From Prevotella sp. (lineage in GTDB: Bacteria > Bacteroidota > Bacteroidia > Bacteroidales > Bacteroidaceae): a stretch of 33,923 nucleotides of DNA. This document shows positions 27,939 to 33,923 of the stretch, in pieces. The DNA lies in NCBI GenBank assembly GCA_021204605.1, contig JAJPZD010000180.1, forward strand, positions 1 to 33,923, in the 5' to 3' direction. The notes beneath the pieces are model-generated. The model was given only the letters and a program-made list of their open reading frames with translations. It did no database searches and was not told where the DNA came from. How positions within the stretch are numbered: the stretch's first letter is position 1; each line of letters opens with the position of its first letter. A program made the position numbers and the translations under genes.

Positions 27939-28013
27939 TGCGTTTTAGATTTTTATAGGTTTGGCAGTTAGTAGTTTATCCATACTTTTTCATGTCTCAG
28001 ATTTTTAATTTTA

Positions 28014-28021
28014 CAAAAATA
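28014..28021 (-). promoter_or_regulatory. Candidate -7 element of the defence operon promoter
   Basis: TATTTTTG on the minus strand fits TAnnTTTG and lies 76 bases upstream of the operon's first ATG. The nearest upstream TTG is only 14 bases away, so the -33 box is not convincing. The palindrome at 28054-28069 would lie at or just upstream of the -33 region, a normal place for an operator. Confidence 0.35.
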
Positions 28022-28053
28022 CAGAATTTTGTTGACAATCTATAATTATTTAC

Positions 28054-28069
28054 AGAAAGTTAACTTTCT
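28054..28069. promoter_or_regulatory. 16-bp perfect palindrome, candidate operator
   Basis: AGAAAGTTAACTTTCT is a perfect 16-bp palindrome without a loop, 116 bases upstream of the first gene of the defence operon. Such sites commonly bind dimeric helix-turn-helix repressors or activators. No regulator gene is encoded next to it in this window. Confidence 0.55.
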
Positions 28070-28113
28070 ATACAAAAATTCCCATCTAAATCACCTGTTC
28101 TTGTTTTTGCCAA

Positions 28114-28143
28114 TGCGTCTGCCAAAATATATTCAAAAATTCC
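28114..28143. repeat. Direct repeat, copy 1
   Basis: TGCGTCTGCCAAAAT at 28114-28128 is identical to 28296-28310, and the following bases also resemble each other (TCAAAA then TCC). The two copies bracket the inverted repeat at 28163-28269. Confidence 0.65.
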
Positions 28144-28162
28144 TCAAATAGCGACAAACAAA

Positions 28163-28269
28163 TGTAGGGACATAATTTATTATGTCCGCTTGTCAACAAA
28201 GAGAAAATTTTACAATTAATTCCTTACAAATATTCGCTATCTGCGGACATAATGAATTATGTCCCTACA
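28163..28269. repeat. REPIN-like inverted repeat with self-palindromic arms
   Basis: A 27-base arm at 28163-28189 (beginning TGTAGGGACATAAT) recurs inverted at 28243-28269 with a single mismatch, around a 53-base AT-rich spacer. Each arm is itself nearly palindromic (GGACATAAT and TTATGTCC). Two inverted REP units in this arrangement are the definition of a REPIN, an element moved by a RAYT transposase encoded elsewhere. It could also act as a two-way terminator between cmk and the defence operon. Confidence 0.75.
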
Positions 28270-28295
28270 CATGGATAAACGAGGTTAAAATTGCT

Positions 28296-28323
28296 TGCGT
28301 CTGCCAAAATCAATCAAAAGTCC
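28296..28323. repeat. Direct repeat, copy 2
   Basis: Second copy of the 15-base identical word TGCGTCTGCCAAAAT (28296-28310), followed by a similar but shorter tail than copy 1. It lies between the inverted repeat and the end of cmk. Confidence 0.65.
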
Positions 28324-28376
28324 TTATCACAGATACTTGTAAAGACGATTCACAAATCAGATAGCAAAAAAGCAGA

Positions 28377-29069
28377 TTAACTATTTATAGCCTGATAATA
28401 TTTTTCCAATAGCCACGCTTTTTGTCCGGCTATTGTCATGTTGCTGTTGTCAAGCTCTATTGCGTCTTCTGCCTTGCGAAGAGGGGATGCCTCTCGGTGG
28501 GAATCAATATAGTCGCGCTCCTGCACGTTTTTCAATATGTCGTCGTAGTCTGCCTCCATACCTTTGCTTTTAAGCTCGTCATAACGCCTTTGGGCACGGA
28601 CTTCTGCGGAAGCGGTAACAAAAATTTTCAGTTCCGCATCAGGGAACACCACCGTTCCGATGTCACGACCATCCATCACTATACCCTTCTCATCACCCAT
28701 TCGCTGCTGCTGCGCCACAAGTGCTTCCCTTACAAAAGGCAATGTGGCTATCGGACTGACATGAGCTGACACCTCCATGCTCCGTATCTCCTTCTCAACC
28801 AATTCACCATTGAGATATGTATCAGGGCGGCCAGCCTCCGCATTGAACTTAAATGAAATATTTATTTCGCCCATCCTTTCTCTAAGCTCACCCGTTTTTA
28901 TACTGCCATCTGCATTGAAAAGACCGTTGCGAAGGGCAAAAAGAGTCACCGAGCGGTACATCGCTCCCGTATCAACATACACATACCCTACCTCACGGGC
29001 AAGATCCTTCGCCATCGTGCTCTTGCCGCACGACGAAAACCCGTCTATAGCTATGGTGATTTTTTTCAT
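28377..29069 (-). CDS. cmk: Cytidylate kinase
   Basis: Phosphorylates CMP and dCMP with ATP in the cytosol as part of pyrimidine nucleotide supply. The P-loop is GFSSCGKS at residues 10-17, followed by the typical YVDTGAMYRSVT stretch. DGRDIGTVVFPDA and the LID arginines (RAQRRYDE) are in the expected places, and RDYIDSHREASPL sits near the C-terminus. The length of 230 aa is normal. The ATG lies 41 bases after the porQ stop on the same strand, so the two are probably one transcript. It is the last ordinary gene before the defence operon. Confidence 0.97.
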   Translation of the reverse strand: MKKITIAIDGFSSCGKSTMAKDLAREVGYVYVDTGAMYRSVTLFALRNGLFNADGSIKTGELRERMGEINISFKFNAEAGRPDTYLNGELVEKEIRSMEVSAHVSPIATLPFVREALVAQQQRMGDEKGIVMDGRDIGTVVFPDAELKIFVTASAEVRAQRRYDELKSKGMEADYDDILKNVQERDYIDSHREASPLRKAEDAIELDNSNMTIAGQKAWLLEKYYQAINS

Positions 29070-29110
29070 TGCTTATTAGTTGTTACGATTACTACATTGA
29101 AAAATGGCAT

Positions 29111-30058
29111 TCAAAGGTTATACGACACGTTCACCACTATCGCATTCGCTGAAACGTGTAATTTCGAGTAACCAACCTGCAGCTTGAAACGTTCCAACTG
29201 TAGTCCTGCACCGAAAGAGAAAGCCGCACCATGACTGCTTCTATCATCATCTGTATCGCCTATCGCCATCTCATCAGCACGTCTGAAATTATATCCGCCG
29301 GCAATGTATATCTGCTGTGTCAATATTATATCCACACCAAATATAATGTGGTTTATGAACTTGTAGTCCCAATGGTTAAGGTCATCCAATGTCAGCGACA
29401 ACCTGAAAGGCAAGACACCAAAACGCTTGCTTACTCCTGCCTGCACGTCAATTGGCATCTTCTCGTACTCCTCATCGTATGCCTTTATCTGACCACCAAG
29501 ATTTTTCGCCACCAGAGACACCGACCACTCATGCTCAGGGTCATAATAGTTCAATCCAAGATCTACACCCACTGCCATGGAATTGTAACTGCCGATATAT
29601 GAGGTGATGAACTTCGCCGTTATTCCGCCAACTAACCTGTCGGAAAGAAGATAACTGAAAACTCCATTGACTGCAATGTCTCGTGCAGAAAACTCCCCCG
29701 TCTGAATATTGTTCTCATCCACCTCCTTCATAGTGCCGTAATCAATGTATTGGGCCATTACTGCCCAAGATGCCTTTTCCTTCACAATCCTGTTGAACGA
29801 TGCACTTGCCGTAGTAACCCCCTCCATATAAGTCATGAAATTCAAATTCAGACTCTTGTCGCTTACGGTAGAAAGAAGTGCGGGATTATGAAACACCAAT
29901 GATGGGTCATCCTCCACCAAGGTGATATTGTAGCCCCCCAATGCAGCAACGTGAGCACTAACTGGCAGACGCAAGAAATTATAGCCTGTCTGACTCTCTT
30001 GCGCTTTGGATAATGCAGAAATTAACAGTAGCAGTAGAAATAAAATATTTTTTTTCAT
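29111..30058 (-). CDS. porQ: Type IX secretion system protein PorQ
   Basis: Outer-membrane beta-barrel-like component of the Bacteroidota type IX secretion system, needed with PorU, PorV and PorZ to attach cargo to the cell surface. Residues 1-19 are a signal peptide ending in SKAQ. The mature N-terminus YNFLRLPVSAHVAALGG and the following DPSLVFHNPALL are hallmark PorQ/PorV-type sequence. The rest is alternating beta-strand sequence ending in VNVSYNL, a typical outer-membrane barrel end. The length of 315 aa fits. It is transcribed ahead of cmk. Its presence implies that this organism exports proteins by the type IX route. Confidence 0.9.
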   Translation of the reverse strand: MKKNILFLLLLLISALSKAQESQTGYNFLRLPVSAHVAALGGYNITLVEDDPSLVFHNPALLSTVSDKSLNLNFMTYMEGVTTASASFNRIVKEKASWAVMAQYIDYGTMKEVDENNIQTGEFSARDIAVNGVFSYLLSDRLVGGITAKFITSYIGSYNSMAVGVDLGLNYYDPEHEWSVSLVAKNLGGQIKAYDEEYEKMPIDVQAGVSKRFGVLPFRLSLTLDDLNHWDYKFINHIIFGVDIILTQQIYIAGGYNFRRADEMAIGDTDDDRSSHGAAFSFGAGLQLERFKLQVGYSKLHVSANAIVVNVSYNL

Positions 30059-30080
30059 CCGATTACGTCAAATTTTCACG

Positions 30081-30088
30081 CAAAGATA
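30081..30088 (-). promoter_or_regulatory. Candidate -7 element for porQ-cmk
   Basis: TATCTTTG on the minus strand is an exact match to the favoured Bacteroidota -7 sequence, 23 bases upstream of the porQ ATG. I do not see a well-placed -33 box. A plus-strand TATTTTTG at 30112-30119 could serve tonB but also lacks a -33 box. Confidence 0.4.
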
Positions 30089-30215
30089 TACCTTTTTCAA
30101 AATATCTGCATTATTTTTGTAAGGTAATAGCACGTTGCCCTTTGCGATTTTCTTGTTTATAACGAAAAAAAAAGAAAAATAGTGTGAAGTGGAAACATTT
30201 TAACGAGAGCGAATT

Positions 30216-30923
30216 GTGGAGATAAAAAAATCACATAAAGCCGATCTGGAAAGCAAACGCATCACAGGATTTCTGCTTGGTCTTGTAGTGGTGCTGTCTG
30301 TTTTCATTGTACTGTTAGAGTTCACAACACAGAGTGTTGATACTGATGTCAACAGCAACCTCATTGATGACCTCTCGCAGGATATTGAGATGATGCCCGT
30401 GCTCCAACGGGACATGATCACCGCCGAGACCTCCTCCTCCCCTACGTTTACTGAAAAACTCAACATCGTCGAGACCGAAGTGAGTGATGCTCAAGAGAAG
30501 CCGGCAATTGAAGATAACATAGACGCAAACTTAAACGATATCACCAGTTTATTGACAGACAATGGGGAAGACATCTCGGCAGTATCAACTGTAAACGCAA
30601 ACGATAACCCTCTTGACTTCCGGGTAGTGGAAAAGCTGCCTGAGTTTCCAGGCGGCATGAAGGAGTTTATGAAATGGCTGACAAAAAACCTCAAGTACCC
30701 TATCATGGCACAGCAAAAAAACATTGAGGGTAAGGTTATGGTATCGTTCATCATCAACAAAGACGGTACAGTGGTCGCTCCAAAGGTGGTCCAGTCGGCA
30801 AGTCCTGAACTTGACAAAGAGGCTCTCCGTGTAATCCGCAATATGCCGAAATGGAAAGCGGGTATTGACAACGGACAACCTTGCCGCACGTATATGTGCA
30901 TCCCGATAGTATTCAGATTATAG
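30216..30923 (+). CDS. Energy transducer TonB
   Basis: Inner-membrane protein that links the ExbBD proton motor to TonB-dependent outer-membrane transporters. The N-terminus MEIKKSHKADLESKRITGF followed by one membrane segment (about residues 17-38) is the form common in Bacteroidota. A long acidic periplasmic linker follows, and the TonB C-terminal domain covers about 140-235 (FPGGMKEFMKWL, then YPIMAQQKNIEGKVMVSF and VIRNMPKWKAG). The start is a GTG at 30216, chosen because it gives exactly the conserved N-terminus. It is the first gene of an operon and lies 33 bases before the polyprenyl synthetase gene. Confidence 0.93.
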   Translation: MEIKKSHKADLESKRITGFLLGLVVVLSVFIVLLEFTTQSVDTDVNSNLIDDLSQDIEMMPVLQRDMITAETSSSPTFTEKLNIVETEVSDAQEKPAIEDNIDANLNDITSLLTDNGEDISAVSTVNANDNPLDFRVVEKLPEFPGGMKEFMKWLTKNLKYPIMAQQKNIEGKVMVSFIINKDGTVVAPKVVQSASPELDKEALRVIRNMPKWKAGIDNGQPCRTYMCIPIVFRL

Positions 30924-30956
30924 AATTAACCCATATTTAATAAATGCGAAATCACC

Positions 30957-31931
30957 ATGTTGACAGCAAAAGAAATCCTTGAGATAGTAAACGCATATAT
31001 CTACAACCTGCCTTACGACCGCAAGCCACAAAGCCTTTACGAACCGATTGAATATGTACTGTCTTTGGGGGGAAAAAGAATACGCCCCTCACTAATGCTT
31101 ATGGCATACAATATGTACAATGATGACCCTGAAAAAATACTGCCGTTGGCATGCGCGATAGAGACATATCACAACTTCACACTTCTCCACGATGACCTTA
31201 TGGACAACGCAAGCATGAGGAGAGGACACCAGACTGTTCACGAGAAATGGAACGCCAACACCGCGATACTATCAGGAGACACCATGCTCGTACTCGCTTT
31301 CCAGCGCATGACACAATGTCCTCCCGACAAGTTGAAAGCAGTATTAGACCTTTTTATCGAGACAACTCTTCAAATAGGTGACGGGCAGCAGTATGACATG
31401 GACTTCGAGGAGCGTACCGATGTTACCGAAGAGGAATACATAGAGATGATACGTCTCAAAACCAGCGTCTTGTTGGCATGCTCATTGAAGATAGGAGCAC
31501 TGCTCGCTGACGCACAGGAAAAGGATGCTGAAAACCTTTATAAATTCGGAGAACAGTTGGGCCTTGCTTTCCAGTTGCAGGATGATTACCTTGATGTGTA
31601 TGGCGACCCGGCTGTTTTCGGTAAGGCGATAGGTGGCGATATTCTATGCAACAAAAAGACATTCATGCTAATTAATGCCTTCAACCGTGCCGAGGACACT
31701 ATGAAAAAAGAGATAATGAAATGGGTAACGGCAGAGACATTCAACCCAAAAGAGAAAATCGCTGCTGTAACTGATATCTATAATAAGCTATGTATCAATC
31801 TCTTGGCGGAGGAGAAAATAGAATATTATTTTGCACAGAGCCGTAAATATCTTACTGCTGTCAATGTTAGCGATGAGCGCAAAGCTGTTCTCACGGAATA
31901 CACTAACAAAATGATGAACAGGAAATATTAA
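30957..31931 (+). CDS. Polyprenyl (prenyl diphosphate) synthetase
   Basis: Condenses IPP with allylic diphosphates to build isoprenoid chains. GGKRIRP is at residues 38-44, the first aspartate-rich motif DDLMD at 79-83 and the second DDYLD at 209-213, all in trans-type prenyltransferase order. The fifth residue before the first motif is aromatic (F74), which in known family members favours short products such as FPP or GGPP over octaprenyl chains; this is an inference. The length of 324 aa is normal. It lies 15 bases before tatD. Its substrate comes from the MEP pathway that ends in IspH. Confidence 0.93.
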   Translation: MLTAKEILEIVNAYIYNLPYDRKPQSLYEPIEYVLSLGGKRIRPSLMLMAYNMYNDDPEKILPLACAIETYHNFTLLHDDLMDNASMRRGHQTVHEKWNANTAILSGDTMLVLAFQRMTQCPPDKLKAVLDLFIETTLQIGDGQQYDMDFEERTDVTEEEYIEMIRLKTSVLLACSLKIGALLADAQEKDAENLYKFGEQLGLAFQLQDDYLDVYGDPAVFGKAIGGDILCNKKTFMLINAFNRAEDTMKKEIMKWVTAETFNPKEKIAAVTDIYNKLCINLLAEEKIEYYFAQSRKYLTAVNVSDERKAVLTEYTNKMMNRKY

Positions 31932-31946
31932 GAGTATCCAAAAAAT

Positions 31947-32726
31947 ATGAATTTCATAGACACACATACCCACTTGGATGGTCACGAGTTTGACGAGGAC
32001 CGTGATGAGGTTGTAGCTCGGGCAAAAGCTGTCGGTGTCAGTAAGGTGTTTGTTCCTGCCATCGACCTGTCATCTGTAGATACGGTTCTTGCAACATGTA
32101 AACACTATCCAGCGTTTGCCTACCCGATGCTCGGACTGCATCCAGAGGAGGTGAAGGATGACTGGCAGGATGTGTTGGCAAAGATGAAGCCGCTATTAGA
32201 TGCGCCAAATCATCCTTTCATCGCTATCGGTGAAGTGGGATTGGACTATTATTGGAGCCGTGAGTTCGAAAAAGAACAGTTGCTTGCTTTCGAAGATCAG
32301 GTTCGTTGGAGCATTGAATACCACCTGCCATTGATGATTCACTGCCGCAAAGCGCAGAACGAAATGGTAAAATTGTTGAGGAAATACGACAAAGACCTTC
32401 CCGGCGGTGTGTTCCATTGTTTCACTGGAAATGAGAAAGAGGCATCGGAATTGCTTTCATTCGACAATTTCGCACTCGGTATAGGTGGTGTACTGACATT
32501 CAAGAAATCCCACCTTCCAGAGGTGTTGACAACCATTCCTATTGAGAGAATAGTACTTGAAACTGACTCTCCATATATGGCACCGGTGCCCATGCGAGGC
32601 AAGCGCAACGAGAGTTCTTTCATTTTTCATGTCCTTGAACGAATCGCACAATGCTATGGGATTAGCACCGAGCAAGTGGCAGATATTACAAATAAAAATG
32701 TTGAGAGGATTTTTGGAAAACTTTGA
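31947..32726 (+). CDS. TatD-family metal-dependent hydrolase
   Basis: Cytosolic TIM-barrel metallo-hydrolase; characterised relatives act as 3'-5' exonucleases or DNases. The metal ligands are all in place: H7 and H9 (THTH), E96 (GEVGLDYY), H132 (HCR), H157 (HCFTG) and D207 (ETDSPY). The length of 259 aa is typical. It is the third gene of the tonB-polyprenyl synthetase-tatD block and ends one base before the fic start codon. Confidence 0.95.
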   Translation: MNFIDTHTHLDGHEFDEDRDEVVARAKAVGVSKVFVPAIDLSSVDTVLATCKHYPAFAYPMLGLHPEEVKDDWQDVLAKMKPLLDAPNHPFIAIGEVGLDYYWSREFEKEQLLAFEDQVRWSIEYHLPLMIHCRKAQNEMVKLLRKYDKDLPGGVFHCFTGNEKEASELLSFDNFALGIGGVLTFKKSHLPEVLTTIPIERIVLETDSPYMAPVPMRGKRNESSFIFHVLERIAQCYGISTEQVADITNKNVERIFGKL

Positions 32727-32727
32727 A

Positions 32728-33558
32728 ATGAGCCTGAATGACAAAACAAAAGCATTGCTTTCCTTACTTGACGAATATAAAGAATTGGGAATTGCCGAAC
32801 AGATAGATCACAATAAATTCTATCTATACTCCATTATTACCCATTCCACAGCCATAGAAGGTAGTACGGTAACAGAAATAGAGAACCAACTGCTTTTCGA
32901 TGAGGGTATTGCGGCAAAAGGGCGTAGCATACAGGAGCAATTGATGAATTTGGACTTGAAAGCCGCATACGAGCGTTCCATGAAATTGGCTAAGGCACAT
33001 ACCGAGTTTTCTGTTGATATGCTGAAAAATCTGTCTGCCTTAGTCATGAAAAATACCGGTAGCGAATATAACACATTAAATGGAATTTTCGATTCCTCAA
33101 AAGGAGACCTCCGCTTGGTTGGTGTTACGGCTGGTATCGGCGGGAAATCTTATATGAATTTTCTTAAAGTTCCTGCCAAATTAGAGGAACTTTGTCTGCA
33201 TATCAATGAACAAAGAAAGCATCTTCTGAATACAGATAATGTGATAGAAAAGTACATCGCAAGTTTTGAGGCCCACTTCAATCTTGTTACCATTCATCCA
33301 TGGGTAGATGGTAACGGACGTATGTCGCGACTTGTGATGAACCATCTGCAATATGAGTTCGGACTTATTCCTTCAATAATAGCCAAAGAGGATAAAGCTG
33401 AATATATTCAGTCGTTCATCGATTCACGGGAACAGGAAACACTCCTTCCTTTTTATGAATTCATGTTTGACGAACATATCAGGAACATCCGTAACGAGAT
33501 TGAGGAATACAAGAAATCACAATTGGATGACCCGATAAAGCCATTTCTGACCCGATAA
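32728..33558 (+). CDS. Fic-family AMP-transferase, C-terminus probably lost
   Basis: Transfers AMP or a related group onto a target protein. The catalytic motif HPWVDGNGR is at residues 190-198, and the inhibitory-helix motif STAIEG (S40, E44, G45) precedes the core, as in class II Fic proteins that hold themselves inactive. I start at ATG 32728, one base after the tatD stop; an upstream in-frame ATG at 32557 would lie inside tatD and adds no Fic-like sequence. The 276-aa product ends abruptly in DDPIKPFLTR. A 20-bp duplication is at this point, and the winged-helix domain that usually ends such proteins lies just downstream in another frame. The catalytic domain itself looks intact, so the truncated protein may still work, perhaps without its regulatory tail. 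Confidence 0.85.
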   Translation: MSLNDKTKALLSLLDEYKELGIAEQIDHNKFYLYSIITHSTAIEGSTVTEIENQLLFDEGIAAKGRSIQEQLMNLDLKAAYERSMKLAKAHTEFSVDMLKNLSALVMKNTGSEYNTLNGIFDSSKGDLRLVGVTAGIGGKSYMNFLKVPAKLEELCLHINEQRKHLLNTDNVIEKYIASFEAHFNLVTIHPWVDGNGRMSRLVMNHLQYEFGLIPSIIAKEDKAEYIQSFIDSREQETLLPFYEFMFDEHIRNIRNEIEEYKKSQLDDPIKPFLTR

Positions 33559-33559
33559 A
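33528..33559 (+). repeat. 20-bp duplication at the broken end of fic
   Basis: TGACCCGATAAA occurs at 33528-33539 and again at 33548-33559, a period of 20 bases. Twenty is not a multiple of three, so the duplication shifts the frame and brings in the TAA at 33556-33558 that ends fic. Confidence 0.8.
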
Positions 33560-33757
33560 AGCCTAACTGTATCAAGCTATTGTAAAAAGGTAAAAAGCAA
33601 CAGGCTCAACTATGCAGAGTATGGGGCTTTGCTTGGTGTATCACAGGCAACTGTAAAAAGACGTTTGAAAGAGCGAAATGCAGGTTTGATTGTACGTGTG
33701 GGAAGCTATAAGAGCGGTTACTGGAATTTCTGCCAAACCTCTCCAACAAATATGTAA
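33551..33757 (+). pseudogene. Out-of-frame winged-helix remnant of fic
   Basis: This stretch is open in the frame +1 to fic from the stop at 33548-33550 to TAA at 33755-33757, with no good start codon. From 33602 it reads YAEYGALLGVSQATVKRRLK, then LIVRVGSYKSGYWNF, a clear helix-turn-helix plus wing like the C-terminal domain of many Fic proteins. It is most simply the severed tail of the fic gene. To rejoin the two parts one must remove the 20-bp repeat and also add one base in the A-run near 33557-33560. Confidence 0.75.
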
Positions 33758-33785
33758 GTGTCGACTTTTTATCGAAAAAATTCAT

Positions 33786-33793
33786 TATCTTTG
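33786..33793 (+). promoter_or_regulatory. Candidate -7 element for the right-edge gene
   Basis: TATCTTTG matches the favoured Bacteroidota -7 sequence and lies 17 bases upstream of the ATG at 33811. No clear TTTG is found 19-21 bases further up, so confidence is moderate. Confidence 0.5.
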
Positions 33794-33810
33794 CATATTC
33801 AAACGTTGCA

Positions 33811-33923
33811 ATGGATAGAAAGGGTTTTATAACAAGTCTGGGGTTCGTTCCAAAAGATGGAACTAAATGCGTGTACCAAAAGGTATATGCCGCTCACGAC
33901 TGTTATACCATATCCATTGATCT
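33811..33923 (+). CDS. Partial gene at right edge, unidentified
   Basis: Only the first 37 codons are inside the window. The protein begins MDRKGFITSLGFVPKDGT and continues VYQKVYAAHDCYTISID. The start is a good ATG after a TATCTTTG element. The pattern LGFxPKxGTxxVYxKxY followed by a Tyr-Ile-Asp strand reminds me of the N-terminus of some restriction-modification methylase or type I subunits in Bacteroidota, but so short a piece cannot settle it. Confidence 0.5.
   Translation, partial: MDRKGFITSLGFVPKDGTKCVYQKVYAAHDCYTISID

Larger units (their letters stand above)
27939..28376. other. 438-base gap upstream of the defence operon
   Basis: No credible gene lies here; the longest open frame (near 28182-28364) runs through the inverted repeat and has no gene-like features. 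The stretch is AT-rich. Going away from the operon it holds a candidate -7 element (28014-28021), a 16-bp palindrome (28054-28069), one copy of a direct repeat (28114-28143), a REPIN-like inverted repeat (28163-28269), the second direct-repeat copy (28296-28323) and the end of cmk. I see no strong terminator after cmk, so the inverted repeat may do that job. Confidence 0.75.

Noticed and set aside
28182..28364. Short plus-strand open frame upstream of the defence operon
   Set aside because: It runs through the inverted repeat and one direct-repeat copy and has no signal, domain or start context. It looks like a chance frame.
27939..28376. CRISPR array or attachment-site reading of the repeats
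   Set aside because: There are only two inverted arms and two direct-repeat copies, with no regular spacing, no cas genes and no integrase nearby.
32557..32727. Upstream start for the Fic protein
   Set aside because: The extra 57 residues come from reading tatD in another frame and have no Fic-like content. The ATG at 32728 follows the tatD stop by one base and begins a normal Fic N-terminus.

Overview
The window reads as a chromosomal segment from a member of the Bacteroidales, most likely close to Prevotella. The evidence is a type IX secretion protein (PorQ), a Bacteroidota-style TonB energy transducer, a huge exported alpha-2-macroglobulin-like protein, and promoters of the Bacteroidota form (TTTG, about 20 bases, TAnnTTTG). 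Ribosome binding sites are mostly A-rich and lack a clear Shine-Dalgarno sequence. I see no tRNA, rRNA, CRISPR array, transposase or integrase.

Layout. Positions 1-310 have no convincing gene. A small hypothetical gene (311-694, +) converges on thrS (811-2775, -) with a hairpin terminator between them. A divergent promoter region then leads to a plus-strand block: the alpha-2-macroglobulin-like protein (2982-8528), a DUF1573 exported protein (about 8599-9756), meaB (9753-10862) and ispH (10914-11774). Next comes a 16-kb minus-strand operon (27938 down to 11824). Upstream of it are 440 bases without a gene that hold palindromes and inverted repeats, then the minus-strand pair porQ-cmk (30058-28377). 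The right end is a plus-strand housekeeping operon, tonB - polyprenyl synthetase - tatD - fic (30216-33558). It is followed by an out-of-frame winged-helix remnant that looks like the lost C-terminus of the Fic protein, and by the first 37 codons of a gene cut by the window edge.

The centre of interest is the minus-strand operon. In transcription order it encodes an SNF2-type helicase (946 aa, DrmD-like), a very large adenine-N6 methyltransferase (about 1643 aa, DrmMI/PglX/Eco57I-like), a giant DEAH helicase with many zinc ribbons and a DUF1998/MZB cluster (2040 aa, DruE-like), and a UvrD-family helicase with a RelE-like toxin fold at its N-terminus (707 aa). Three of the four junctions are only a few bases or fewer. 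The first two genes are what class 1 DISARM uses and the third is what Druantia uses. The usual DISARM drmA, drmB and drmC are not present as separate genes. I infer an anti-phage or anti-plasmid system that combines DISARM and Druantia parts, with methylation marking self DNA. The killing activity may lie in a diverged nuclease-like C-terminus of the giant helicase or in the RelE-like domain. A 16-bp perfect palindrome just upstream of the first gene is a candidate operator.

The other unusual features are a REPIN-like inverted repeat bracketed by an imperfect direct repeat upstream of the operon, a second inverted G/C-run element that sits in the start of the DUF1573 gene, a long hairpin inside the defence operon, an apparent composition switch inside the methyltransferase, loss of the thioester motif in the macroglobulin-like protein, and a 20-bp duplication that breaks the fic gene.
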